Assembly (NCBI GenBank): GCA_902806575.1
Contig: CADCXD010000004.1
Coordinates: 1,860,001 to 1,924,000, forward strand
DNA: 64,000 nt
From: Jackrogersella multiformis
Taxonomy: Eukaryota; Ascomycota; Sordariomycetes; Xylariales; Hypoxylaceae
Direction: 5' to 3'
Part shown: positions 25,184-36,477 of the stretch, piece after piece
Layout: the number at the start of each line of letters is the position of its first letter
Numbering within the stretch: position 1 is the stretch's first letter
Made by a program: the position numbers and the translations under genes
The notes under the pieces: generated by a model
Database searches by the model: none
What the model was told of the DNA's origin: nothing
The model's input: the letters and a program-made list of their open reading frames with translations, nothing else

Positions 25184-25349
25184 GTATCCAATATACATGA
25201 GGCGACGACTAGGTTATATATATACAGACATATAAACGACGTCAAGAGCGAGCAGAAAGGCATTCGAAACTTACAGCACCGCAGGAGTTGCACTTCTTCG
25301 TGTCGCCGTCGAAGTTGGTACCGCACTTGGGGCAAGTCGAGTTATGCAT
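25026..25349 (-). CDS. 29-aa cysteine-rich zinc-ribbon-like mini-protein
   Basis: Two exons: 25349-25275 (25 codons) and 25040-25026 (ACC TGC CCC GTC TAA). The intron 25041-25274 has a GTAAGT donor and a GCTAAC branch followed by a pyrimidine-rich CCCCCAG acceptor. The 29-residue product starts MHNSTCPKCGTNF, continues with a second CxxC (C20, C23) and ends CGATCPV, so it has five Cys (6, 9, 20, 23, 27) in a CxxC..CxxC..C arrangement. I recall similar tiny CPxCG..CxxCGATCP proteins as anonymous fungal hypotheticals. Binding one metal ion between the two knuckles is inferred. If the intron is retained the frame stays open for 10 more codons (VSFECLSARS), giving 35 aa. Upstream sequence looks like a strong promoter with a leader intron. 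A small metal-binding or stress protein is plausible; function unknown. Confidence 0.7.
25151..25178. repeat. (TA)n microsatellite within mini-protein intron
   Basis: About 13 TA units lie inside the 234-bp intron of the mini-protein gene. Such a tract is length-variable and may be the reason this intron is longer than most here. Confidence 0.9.
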
Positions 25350-27607
25350 CTTGTATTATTTTGGGGAGGGTGTGTGTGTGTGTGAGGTGAGGATAGGATT
25401 GGTTATCCCGGGCGTGTTATTCGTTCCTACGCGCCGGTTTCGAGTCAGCTGAGGGTCTCTTGCTATGTGGAAACTAAGCACTAGGTCGAATAGGCAGAAC
25501 CAGGTTAGGCTGCCCTGCCCTGCCCTGCCCCTCTTTCCCCTCTTCCCCCTCTTCCCGGGCGAGAATGTGTAGATTGCTATCTGATAGCTGCTGATGGGCG
25601 TATGGGCGGCCAGGTATATGTAAGGCAGATAGATAGATAGGAGTTCCACAGAGTTGGGGTCGACGTTGGCTTTGGCTTTGGGTTCGGAGGTAAGGCGAGG
25701 CGAGGTGAGGTCGGTTCCACCTTCAACCTCGCAGAGGAGTTGTCACATAACACGAAAGGAGAGAGTAGGAGAGAGTAAAGAAGGAGAACTTACAGATGGG
25801 AGAGAGATCGAAAAGTTGATCGATGGGTGGTGGTGCTGCGTAGGGCAAGATAGACGACAAACAGACAAGGTGGGAGAGAGAGATGTTGTGTATAGATCGA
25901 GGTTTGTGTGGTATGGTGATAACAGTAATAACGATGATGATGGATGGGATGTGGGAATAGGCAGGTATTTAAGAACCTTCTGCTTTGGCTGGCTGGGCGG
26001 GGGGCCTTCTCTCGTAAGGGTCTACGTCGTTCGACGTTTTCTTTTATAGATAAATAAAATAGAATAAAATAGAAAAAAAGGGTGGCAAGCGGGGTTCGGT
26101 GCAATCGGAGAAAAAGCCAATAAGAAAACAAGCTTGAATAGCTCCTAGATGGTATGTAAGTTAGGTATATGTATGTATGACACTTTTGTTCTCGATCATC
26201 GTAACCCGATTTCTTGTTTATTAGTGAGCTCTCGGTTTCTATTTTCTGTACCATCCCGTCTCTTCCTCTCCTGCCTCGCACCCCCCCTTTAGAACGTCCC
26301 CCCTTACCTGCCTAGCTACGTACGTCCCCCATGCCTCCATGCCTTCGTACCTGTTATCGTCTGCCTACCTAGCCTATAGTCTATCCACCGAGCTTCGCAT
26401 CACCCACCCATCCTACGCCCTACGCTAGGTAAATGCGTACAGCATCACGTACATACACCCGGTACGCTCACATAGATAGATAGGTACATAGATACATACG
26501 CGCACACACTCGCACACACATCATACACCAAGCCTGTCTGGAGACCGTCGCTAGCCAAGTCATAAGTCCCGCTCGGGCGTGGGAGCCTGCCTAATGGGGA
26601 ACGGCATCGATAGGTCATCTGCTTCTCCAACGGGTTCACGGATTACTGAAGTTGGGGTAGCGCGTCAAAGAGCGAGAGGGCGAAAGAGAGATGGAGAGAG
26701 TAGATCGATCTGCCTTGTGGTAACGGATTCGCTCTCGGTCTCCTACGGACATATCGTGTTAGGGTTGACGTGCCACGACGATGGACCGTGGAGTATGCAT
26801 GTATATATATGTAGGTAGGTAAGTAGCTAGGCAAGTAGGGAGGAAGGGAGGTAGCATGTATGCAGCATGTAAGTAGGCCTGCGGTCAAGCCTAGGACTTC
26901 TAACTAATAGGATTCCAAACATATTTGGAGGTAGAAGCGGAGGTGACGACGATGATGTCTGTTGTTGGCGTGTGGTCTCGAGTGTGGCGTCCTAGTCGCT
27001 ATGCGATATGTGCACGCGCGTATGTGATGTGTATGTTGTCTGAGAGCTGCTATACCTACCCCTACCTAGGTACATCCCGGGCAGAGAGAAGAAGAAAAAG
27101 AAGGGCGAGTGGCATCCTACCGTATCTCAAAGTGGTGCTTTGCATCGGCCCATCCAGACGCGGTCTCACTATCTAATCAATCGTGCATGTGCTCATCCAT
27201 CTGTAAGTGGACTAGAAAGTCAACTGCGAAGTCCCGCGGAGGCTGGAGCAGCCAAACACATCATCCCGCGATAAGCGATACGACGCCCACACCCTTGCTG
27301 CCGTGCAGTGCACGGTGGGTAGCTGCAGACAGGCGGATCCCGACCGTCTGGGAGCATCCTCAAATCACAGCGAGAGCTTCCATCTCGGAATCGTTGCCTG
27401 CAGCAAAGCCATGCTGCCATCGTCCGGTGGCGTTCCCCGACGATTCAACGTTCATAATACCGTCATTTCCATATGGGCATGTTGGACAGCCTCTGCAGCA
27501 TGCAGTTTGCCTCTTGAATTTCCGAGAGCATCGTATTACATGAAGCGGTTAATATACAAATATCCATACGGCAGGTCTATGAGTCCTTTTTTTGTTTTGT
27601 TTTACCT
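25350..27607. other. Leader/promoter of mini-protein gene plus empty spacer
   Basis: The left ~620 bp (to about 25980) reads on the minus strand as a promoter and leader: a TTAAATA box at 25966-25972, C/T- and ATC-rich sequence after it, and a GTAAGT donor at 25793-25788 that could open a leader intron ending just before the ATG. Right of 26000 I see only short tandem repeats, GATAGATA-type units near 26470-26500, and several ORFs without coding character, including one of 144 codons at 27109-27543. Confidence 0.5.
25966..25972 (-). promoter_or_regulatory. TATA-like box of the mini-protein gene
   Basis: The minus strand reads TTAAATA here. It is followed by about 170 bp of C- and T-rich sequence with few G and then a consensus splice donor (GTAAGT at 25793). 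This arrangement is typical of highly expressed fungal genes with an intron in the 5' leader. The assignment to the mini-protein gene at 25349 is inference; the leader intron's acceptor is not certain. Confidence 0.4.
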
Positions 27608-29533
27608 CTAAACGCACTGGGATGGCTCGCCCCCGCCTGCAAAATAGATATAAGTTAGCAATCCACAGCACGGAGGGATGCGGAATACGGGATACGGGAT
27701 ACGGGTAGCTACGTCGGCTTGAAGACGAACCTTTTATCACCTTGCCAATAGCTTGGAGCATGCTGATAATCATGACGGCACATCCAAACGCCACAACGCC
27801 CATAGCGACATACGTCCTCCACGATCTCGAGCTCAGCTTGATATAGCACAGCGGCGGCAGGATGTAAGCCAGCGCGCAGGCGCTCGTTGCCCCCACGAGT
27901 TCGAAGATGACCCCCAGATCACACGTCACCAGACTTAGCGTCATGGCCGAGACGACCAAAGCTGAGCTGAAGATCAGGTGGAGATTCATATTAAACGGCT
28001 CGTTGGGGAACCAATAATTGACCATGACCTCCCTACATACGAAGGCCTCCAGGGGTAGCGTCGTAAGCATGTTCAAGCCGAAGCAGAGACGTGCGAAGGT
28101 GACCATGGTGTTGTCAGCCGGAAAGTTGTTAAGCACGTTTCCGAGCGTCTTATCCCCGAAGGTAAGAAAGCCCGCGAGGGCCATGGTTAGGCATGCCAGC
28201 ATCGAGACGCCCGTGGAGTAGTGCGTCACTTTTGCAAACCGATCTATTGTTGGCGTCTTTAAGGAGCCGTATATTAAGAGGGAATTATGTTGACAAACGA
28301 ATGCTGGCTTGTATTAGCTTGATATTCTTCTTATTCATCATTCATATTGCTAGTATATGTATGATGTTAGTGACGTAAATTTACCAAAAGAAATAACGCC
28401 GACGGCCTGAAATATCCCATCGTTAATTGTAAGTAGCGGCATAGAGAAGGAGCCGCGATTCTCCGCCGGCGTAAGGATACTTTGAACGACGACAGTGATT
28501 AAGATGATGATCATGCTGATCAAAGCAAGCGTGCTTGCCTTCGCGAGCTATATCTTCCCCTTTAGCATATGTCAGATAGTTGCGAAATTATAAGAAGACT
28601 TACCTTTGCAATATCTCTATATAATGACAGAGGATAACTTATCCCTAGTGTGAAAATGATGATGACCGCCCTGCGATCCGCCAATATCCATAATACGGGC
28701 ATGTCGCTCAACCCAGGCCACACCGTGCGCAGCACCTGTGGTATCGAATCGCCTACGATGACTCCGAAGGCCACCATGCCGCCGAATGCGAAGGCCCATT
28801 GCGCGACGCTTATGGCAATCAGCCCCGTCTTGCCAAAGCAGTGTTCGACCGTCCCCTGGAAGCTGCTTGCGCCGCTCAGCTTGCTGTTGATGACGATCAA
28901 ACGGATGGTCCAGTCGACGATGATGGTCAGTCCGACGAGCAGTACGATGCCTGCTAAGAGGCCGGCGTCCTTGAATGCGTAAGGCTGTCCGATGATGCCG
29001 GCACCAATGATGCTGTTGGCCATGTTCATAAACGCCGAACGTAGGCCTGATTTGGGCCGCGTACGTTCGCGCTCGGCCCATTCATCTATACCATCATCGA
29101 AGCTGTTGGCTAGAGTCACGGAAGGCGCTTCAATGTCGGTCAACAAAGGGTGACGTGAGGTTGAGTTCTCGCGGCTAGGACTATCAGGTTCGGCTACGTC
29201 GAAGTAGTCAGGAGGGTCGGATGAAAAACGTTGGCCATTCGCAGGTGGTGGAATGTTGGTAGGGCGAAGGTCGAAACGCACTCGGTTGGGCGTTCTAGGG
29301 GTTCTCGGTGTGTGAGTAGAATCATGAGGATCATGGTCGTCGTTGTCGGTATTTCCGTGGTGTACTATAATGCCATCCTCATCTTCGTCCTCCTCGTCCT
29401 CCTCGTCCTCGTCCTCATCAGAACCTCTCCCTGCGAGCAAGCCATGCCGCTCTTCGTTTGGATGAGCTGCGGTAGGATTGGTATTCCGTGTTTGCTCTCT
29501 GCTAGAGGAGCTATAAGTCGTGGCCTTGGCCAT
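27608..29533 (-). CDS. Vacuolar-type amino-acid transporter (Avt family)
   Basis: Four exons: 29533-28604, 28547-28385, 28303-27731 and 27636-27608; 564 aa, phases close. The last intron (27637-27730) has a GTTCGT donor and a GCTAAC branch. Residues 1-160 are a disordered cytosolic tail with an acidic run (DEDEDEEDEEDEDEDG, about 39-54). From about residue 163 an AAAP/SLC38 transporter domain begins: SAFMNMANSIIGAGIIGQPY is the hallmark first membrane helix, and about ten further hydrophobic segments follow. It resembles yeast Avt5/Avt6/Avt7, which export amino acids from the vacuole. The C-terminus KGGGEPSQCV is short and cytosolic. Orthology to one Avt subtype cannot be decided by eye. The nearest neighbour is the GPI protease upstream, also on the minus strand; no functional link is evident. 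Confidence 0.88.
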
Positions 29534-30636
29534 TGTGTTATTACGGAGGCATCCTTACAAGGGGGATTACAACTTAAACCCGTCCTCAAGCAATGTTTGT
29601 TTGTTGGTAAGATTCGGGAAGATTTGGTAAGGTAACAAATATAAGTTGGTATTGGTATTGGTGTTGGTGTTGGTGTTGGCGTACGTAAGTCAACTTTTGA
29701 GCCGCGACACGAGAAACGATTACAGATTAATACGGATTACGAATTTACGAATTACCGATTGCCTACCTACATAGGTACTGCACCTACCTAGGAGGTACCT
29801 AACCAATTTCCAATTCTTGCTTATCGTCATGTGACGAGCCGTACTAATGCACGGTGATATAATTGGCTACTAGACCCTACCTGCGCCTTGGACCCTGCCT
29901 GCCTAGGTACCTGACCTAGAACTAGGTACCCAGAGCTGCCACTTCCATCCGAAGCTTCCACTACACTAGGTATGTACAGTGGTGTACTTAGGGGTCGGTC
30001 CGATATTAAGATGAACCTCATAGGCTACCAATTCCAAGAGGTACTCTCTCTACCTACACTAGCTCTGTTCTCTCCTTTTTGTCTTTTGAGCTTCTAATAG
30101 GTAGATGATCTCGTTCTTAATGGGTTATTATTTATTACATTAGGGGCTTAGCTAGATGCCTACCTATGCATGTACCTAACCTTAGTGTATGTAGGTAGGT
30201 ATGCTAATAACACTCACTACAATTCTAATAACAATATTAGCAAGGGGAGGATAAACGAAGTGAATGGCAGCTCCTAGAATCGAATACATCATTGATCATT
30301 ACATATGGTATCCTACATATACAATGCCTAACAGCGTATCTGCGCTGTGTCGCCGGCTTGAAGCTCGAAGCTTCTGCTGCTCTTTTTGTTCCTTCACCGT
30401 TGGGTATCATTCGTGTATGTGTCTACGTTGTTAACGCTACTCTGCGTTCCTCCTCCTCCCATAGCGACGACGCAGGCCGTCTTCCTCCTAGCTGTGTATT
30501 CAAGAAACCAGCGATTCCTCCGTATCTAAAAGAGAGGCGACCCATTTTGTGTGTGCACTGCGATAGGCTGTGCCATCTGCTCTGACGAAGCAGCTCCGTG
30601 ATACATATATAATGCATAAATTGAAGATTGTAAAAA
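29534..30636. other. Intergenic upstream of the transporter
   Basis: This contains the transporter promoter and the 3' flank of the protease gene. A GGTATTGGTATTGGTGTTGG-type tandem repeat lies at about 29645-29680. Palindrome repeats lie at about 29763-29803, 29900-29930 and 30188-30200. No gene seen. Confidence 0.55.
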
Positions 30637-32352
30637 TCAAATGACCATGCCGATTATCGAGAGAATAGAGATTAAGGAGGCGTATGCACCGGCTCCATGC
30701 AATCTCGTACCCGAGGACTCCGTACTGGGCGTGCTGCCCGATGTCGTCTCCGTGGTCGAACTGTCCGCGTTACCCGAGGTTGGCGTCTCGTGGGGAACAA
30801 GCCCAACACCGGAATCGCTTGAGCTAGACGTCGGCATAGTCGTGCTAATTGTCGTCGAACCGTCTGGAGACACCACTGTTGTTACAGTAGGACTACTGCT
30901 GCTGCTGCTGCTGGGAGTTGCTTTCGCAGCGAATCCTAAATATATAATTAGCTTCCATTTAGATACTGCGGGCTTTTAGTAGTGCTAGGACTTACCAATT
31001 CGTTTCTGATCCACATCAAACACACTATAGACATTCTTCAGGAACATGTCTCCTAGTAACCAGGCGCCAGACACAAACTCCATGCCGTACACGTTGCCGA
31101 AGCAGGTTCCATCACTGTTCGGCCCAGATGTAAAATCCTTCGACGAAGCCGTCCAAGTTTTACCCGAAAAGCTAAATGCAACGGACGCATTGCTATCACA
31201 AGGGACAGAATATGTTTGGCCATTGTCTGTACTCTTGGAGCCGGGTACCAGCTTATACAGCGCCTCAACGTCGGCAGGAGGACCGAAAACGAATGTCGTG
31301 CCAGTGTCGATATAAGCAAGTCGGCCCTTGACACCCGCCGAATTGTCATCATATAGCACATCGTCCATCGGAATCGCCCAACTGTTCCCGGACTGGATGG
31401 GAGTGTATGAAATATCACCCTTGAACTTGGCCGTATTCGGCCCACCAAACGCCAGTTCGCCGTCATTCTTGCCATCGCTATTCCTGGCTAATGAAATCCC
31501 GAAGACATTAGATTCGATTAACTTGGCATCTCTGACGTACGTAAGCCACGTGTTTGGTGTCATGGACAATCCCAAGATGCCTTCAAAGGGGAACTGAGAA
31601 AACTGGTCCGAAGTGACGTTGGCGACCCCAAAAGGCATCGTCACCTTCAATCCCGCGATGGATATACTGTCCGACACGACATGCCCGCTCACTTTTCCCG
31701 AGCCATACTCGACAGAGTAATTATCTTCAGTGTCATTGTATGTTTTGGAATCGTTAGGACCGAATGTGTTGTGCTTAGTACAAGCGGAGGATGTACAACC
31801 CGAGCCCATGACCCAGGTTGTGCTAGCTCCGGTGTCGACAAGCATGTACAATGACTTTCCTTCGGAACCGAAGCTGGCCTCCACGAAGTACGAGTAGTCC
31901 GTTCCGTCTTGATCGATCCCCGCGGCATTGCTTGCTGTGGGATTGGCGGCACTGACTATATTGTAGTCATTCTCTCGGCTGCGAAGAGCTGCATCTTCGT
32001 GGGAAGTAGACCGGGTCGGCACTCTAGATCCATATTTTGTGGCAAGGCTGTGGATGGCCCTCGAGACCTTGTCCGTGAAACTCTCCTTATACTACAAGTA
32101 ACTACATCAGTAAACTCCCAAGGGTTGTAATCTAGGGGCTCAACATACACTTGACGACTTTGGTACCAGTTTGAAAGTAACAAATCCAAGTTGCGGGCTC
32201 GGCGTGTTAAGAGTTCGTGTGTTGTCTGAACAGCGTCGTTTCCCTAAGCCGCCCTTCCCGGCCAAGTCCTGGTATCTGGGAAGGCCTCGGAAGAAAGCGT
32301 GGATCCCGGAAACCCATAGCAAGAGCTGGAGCAATATCAAGCCTCGATGCAT
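30637..32352 (-). CDS. GPI-anchored pepsin-like aspartic protease
   Basis: Three exons: 32352-32149, 32091-30996 and 30935-30637; 532 aa. Introns 32092-32148 and 30936-30995 are GT..AG and phases close. The Met at 32352 gives a clean signal peptide (MHRGLILLQLLLWVSGIHA); a Met 17 codons upstream would bury it. Residues 20 to ~130 form the propeptide. The A1 peptidase domain carries both catalytic motifs, VDTGAS (Asp154) and IDTGTT (Asp330), with a flap Tyr in the SVEYGSGKVSG segment. Residues ~435-510 are a Ser/Thr-rich stalk, and the hydrophobic C-terminus (LISILSIIGMVI) after small residues is a GPI-attachment signal. This is the layout of yapsin/CtsD-type cell-surface proteases, which trim wall and secreted proteins. 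The second intron falls exactly between the catalytic domain and the stalk. Confidence 0.9.
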
Positions 32353-34919
32353 ATTGAAGAGTTCCGCAACGCAAGACCACACAACCTTCTCCCCCAGTTG
32401 CAAGATACCCGCTGTCTCGAATTCCTCGCCACGTTGGTTGCTTTATAGTCAAATGATAGCCGACTAAGACCGCACGCACATCTGGATTTGGCACCGGAAA
32501 GCTAGTTCGAACAAAGAAGCTTGCTGCAAGAAGAACTAAGCAGTCATAGGATCAATTGGTTGCGTCGAGGTAGGTTGCTCCTGGCGAATTCACAGCTCAA
32601 GAGTACCAGACTCTCTGGTTCAGATATTATGATATTAAAGATTAAAGAGCGTCATTAGAAGACCGGATAGTTAAGGAAAGGTGACGAATCGATCAAGATA
32701 AGAGATCGAAAAATATGAAAAATAGGAGGTTGTCAGCGATGGGTATAATACAAGGAACGTAGGGTCTCGCAAGAGTATTCGATATGTAGATCTGAATTCC
32801 AAGACAAGATGCGTGGCTCGGGAGAAACAGGGTTGAGGAACAAGATAAACAGGAAATTCCAATTAGGCCGCCGCCCCGTCTATTAATTAGTGACGAGAGG
32901 GCAAAAGTAAAACGACGGATTATGTGGCGCTGGAGAAAGACGAACAATATACAGGCCAACAATAAGAAAAATGTATAAAGGTATCGGGACGGCTGTGGAG
33001 AAGTTAAAGGTTGGTTGGTGGTGGTGGTGGTGGTGGTGAATACCTACACTATGTGGAGGTGGAGGTCGGCAGAGATAGAGGGAAAGGTGATCATCCCTTC
33101 AGCCCCTGTACTGTGTACCTAGGTAGGTATGTTGGTATGTAGCTACCGAGGACGAGCATCATCGCTCTCCTTTTGCTTGGCTTTTACCTGATGAGGGTAG
33201 TGTAAACCACATAGTACGGGATGGATGGATGGATGTATGTATGTAAGCTTAGGTACGTTACTTTTCGGCCGCCATCTGATGACCGACGTCTTCTACGTAG
33301 TAGTCTTCTAAGCCTATTTCTCCCATTTCTATCTCCGTATCCTGCAGGCCTTGCGTGTCTACACTGCTAGTGTATGTATGTACGGGAAAATGATATATCG
33401 TATGTGCACTAAGGAAGAGCTCCTAAGGGAGACCCCTGCTAGCCATGTAGGGGTAAGTAGAGATAGCGCCATTTGTGGATTCACGGCTTTTAATATACTT
33501 AAATGTGACTTTGGAATTCAACCATGTTGCACCATTCTCTGGGTATTCGTAGAGTACTCTCTCGTTATAGTGATCTGCTCGGGAAATTGGGTCCTCACCC
33601 TAACAGATAGGTGATTGGTCTATTTGTGACGAATCCTTTTGTCTGCGGCGGAAAATGATTCTTTACGAATTCTTAGCATTTTGAGATAATATAGGTACCT
33701 AGGTACTTTGTAAGTTGCGCTTGTTAAGCTCTGCCACTCTAAAGTTAGAAATATGTCATTCATTCAGGTACCTAAGGTGTTGGAACTTCAGTCGGCGCTA
33801 TTGAGCTTTTTTTGTCCTGGCAGCCTGGGAAGAAAGAAAAGTCGATAAGCAACGGAGCCCACAGCCTCGAAGATACGCAGGGGAGTCCCCCATACAATAA
33901 TATCTCTGGATCGTTAGATTGCTTGCAGCGACCTAACTCAAGGACCAAATGGTGGCCCCGAGATAGGGTGGAGTTGAATCTTCATCGGGAATGGATGAGC
34001 AGCCAAGAACCATATCTGTGGATCACGTCCTTGCCAGCCTGGCATGCGAATCTCACATTGGCCGACAATTGCTATTCGCAAGAGATAGTTAAGATATCCC
34101 AGGGTCCTCAAGCCGAGCTAGAGCGAGAATTCTTCGATAAGGCAAGTCAGCAGTGCTTAAGTCGAAATATGAACTAGATCCGTTATGTTTGGCATCAAGA
34201 TGAGACTGGTCTAGGTCGAACACGAGGCAGCCCGAGTCAGTGAGAGCCAGCTTGAGGAACGGAAAGCTTGGCATCCCCAGTACCGCTGAACGTCATTCCG
34301 TCCTCCTCCCCAGCCGCTCGAAAATCTCCGTGAGCTTAATTGGTTCTCTGGCCGCTCATAGGATGGCGGTTGGGGATTTTGGATCTCCGTAAACGTCAGG
34401 AGAAGGATCTTGATGATCGCCAGTGTGTATCAGAGTTCCGAAGTTGGCTGGTTCATTGCCCAAATTGTAAGGTAGTGGGATAATAATAGGAGAAACATTT
34501 TGACCTGTTCACTGTGCGGTAAAGCCGAAGCCCCTGCGTTAGCTTAATACGGGGTTCGGGCCTATCAGCGTCAGTTGCGCGTCTACTGCCGAGTCATGTT
34601 TTAGCCGCCTAGGATTTGTTGCTTGTTACAATGTCTTTCTCAGCCGCTATCCGGGTAGTTATGTGCAACTGCTGAGCCTCAACTTGAACCGGATTGTGAT
34701 CCAACTTCATCTATCACAAGAAGGAGGGGCACAGATAGGGGGCAAAAGGGAGCCAGATGACATATATCATCTAGATAGTATGTTTCAGTTTCTTGACCGT
34801 CTATTCTTAGGCCGGTGATCGCCTGATGAGGTCACAAGTAGCTGACGACGCCGGGACGCCAACAACGAAGCTCTATCCCGCAGTTGGCAATTCTGCTAGG
34901 CCGATCTGGTCGCACTCTG
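32353..34919. other. 2.6-kb intergenic region
   Basis: The left edge is the protease promoter. A (GGT)n tract lies at 33016-33038 and ATGGATGG/ATGTATGT units near 33220-33245. Palindromes lie at 33117-33129 and 33692-33705. An open frame of 121 codons at 33812-34177 lacks an early ATG and resembles nothing I know; I do not call it. No other gene seen. Confidence 0.5.
33016..33038. repeat. (GGT)n microsatellite
   Basis: Seven or so GGT units in intergenic DNA. Confidence 0.85.
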
Positions 34920-35924
34920 TCATATCGGAGGCGTTGCAAGTCGGTAGGTTTCGCACCACTGTCGTGCGCTATCTAAACTTCTCCACTGATCGCTGTCTTC
35001 CGGCGTTATGGACGCGAGTCTCTTATTTGTAGTTGAAAATGACTCAAATTGTTGATCGCTGACAAGTTCTGTTGCCGCTAAGCTGCGCATAAATACCCAG
35101 ACGGATTCGTTCGTCCAATGTAATGAATTACTAATGTCGAGGACCTCTGCAAGAACTGAGGAGCAGGTCTCGCGGCGTCTTTCACTATCTTTGATCCTGC
35201 TTACGACATAGATGAGAAAACTCCAACCAGAGATGTCGTTATGATTCTTCAGGCAGAACTCCTTAACATCAGCAACGATAGTATCAGCGAGTCCTGGACA
35301 ACGATCTAGTAAGACCCGAGCATGGTTCCAGGCCGTATAGTTGCGAGGATGCCGGATTCCTGCTATCGTAACCACGTTCTTGATATCGTAATGTAAGTCT
35401 ACAGATACGCCGTGGGCTGTGAATAATTGAAGTAGCCAGCGACGATGTGACCATAGAGTAGGGGATTTGGTATGTCGATGCAGCCTCGATGTGACCAGGC
35501 TATCCACAAACTGCTTCTCTCGACTTAACGTCAACTCATACTGTTTATTTATTTCTAATGATGATATGAGCAGTCGTTTCCGGGTATTAGCAGCCGTCAG
35601 ATGCTCAGGGTCCATGAGGAGCACCACGGCTGTGGCAGCTAAGACTTCGCTGCGGTCCGTGGGGCTATTCTCTTGATAATTCTGTAGTATATGACGGGCA
35701 ACGAAGAATGCCTGAACCAGTCTTAGCTTAGGGATTGCCACGGCCGTGCCATCTCTGAGATAGTTGACCCCTGGTTCTAGGATATGACTCTTTCCAAGGA
35801 ATTCGATCTCCAACAGTTCATTGTCTGGCAGATCCGTAAGTATTATTGAGAGGTCTTTGTATATTATATTTGGATCTTCGTCCTTCAGGCTAGCTAGAAG
35901 ATGTTTGTCTAGCGAGCGAGACAT
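34920..35924 (-). CDS. Protein prenyltransferase alpha-repeat protein (PTAR1-like)
   Basis: Intron-less gene of 334 aa. Two or more prenyltransferase-alpha (PPTA) repeats are visible: SPTLWSHRRWLL and, about 45 residues later, NYTAWNHARVLLDR, each with the W-x-H-R/A signature; weaker helices follow (SGWSFLIYVVSR, NESVWVFMRSL). The N-terminal ~100 residues are helical with a conserved-looking LEPGVNYLRDGTAVAIPKLRL segment. The spread of repeats and the length suggest the PTAR1/Ecm9-like group rather than the canonical farnesyl- or Rab-geranylgeranyl-transferase alpha subunits. PTAR1 in animals pairs with a beta subunit to make geranylgeranyltransferase III, acting on SNAREs such as Ykt6; whether that holds here is inference. 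It diverges from get1. Confidence 0.8.
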   Translation of the reverse strand: MSRSLDKHLLASLKDEDPNIIYKDLSIILTDLPDNELLEIEFLGKSHILEPGVNYLRDGTAVAIPKLRLVQAFFVARHILQNYQENSPTDRSEVLAATAVVLLMDPEHLTAANTRKRLLISSLEINKQYELTLSREKQFVDSLVTSRLHRHTKSPTLWSHRRWLLQLFTAHGVSVDLHYDIKNVVTIAGIRHPRNYTAWNHARVLLDRCPGLADTIVADVKEFCLKNHNDISGWSFLIYVVSRIKDSERRRETCSSVLAEVLDISNSLHWTNESVWVFMRSLAATELVSDQQFESFSTTNKRLASITPEDSDQWRSLDSARQWCETYRLATPPI

Positions 35925-36477
35925 TGCACTTGTCGGTCATGGAATTGCTTTAATAGTATAGGAAACGAGACGATCGCTATCTTCTATGCTTAGGTGTAAG
36001 GTAAGGTAGATACCCAGACACAGATTCTCCGGTTTTCCTAGAAGATGGTGGACGTTGAAGGATAGCAGATAGAATGAGATGGTTTAAAGTTTTCCAAATA
36101 AATTATAGATAATTTAAGAGATGATAGGAGAAGGCAACTTCGATTTAATAATAGGTAATAGTAACCCAATTGTAGGTACCTACCTCCAAAAACTTGTCAG
36201 GTCATCCATCACCTGGGCACTAAATGGTGGGGTTGTACTACATACAAGGTACCTAGTAGTACGTATTACTTAAACGAACAATACCTTATAAACGCATATT
36301 TTGGCTTATGCCTGACAACACATACGTCTTAAGCCTTTTCAAGGTTCGAGGGTGCAGCATATCGGATAGCTGGAGGCCACGAATTTAGAGCTTCTAAGTT
36401 GTTCTCGTGGCCAAACTCATTCGCTGTGACGTATCCTCGCAAAACTCAAGAGAAGAGAAGCAGTATCGGGGACGAAA
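35925..36477. promoter_or_regulatory. Divergent promoter region, PTAR1-like gene / get1
   Basis: A 553-bp spacer lies between two divergent ATGs. Palindrome-type repeats lie near 36173-36185 and 36248-36262. No clear TATA box was found for either gene. Confidence 0.5.

Noticed and set aside
24721..25335. 204-codon minus-strand open frame over the mini-protein gene
   Set aside because: Its frame differs from the Cys-rich exon and reads through simple (TA)n and C-rich repeats.
27109..27543. 144-codon open frame on the plus strand
   Set aside because: Composition is not protein-like and it lies in promoter-distal spacer downstream of the transporter gene.
33812..34177. 121-codon open frame on the plus strand
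   Set aside because: It has no ATG near its 5' end, no recognisable domain and no supporting splice structure.
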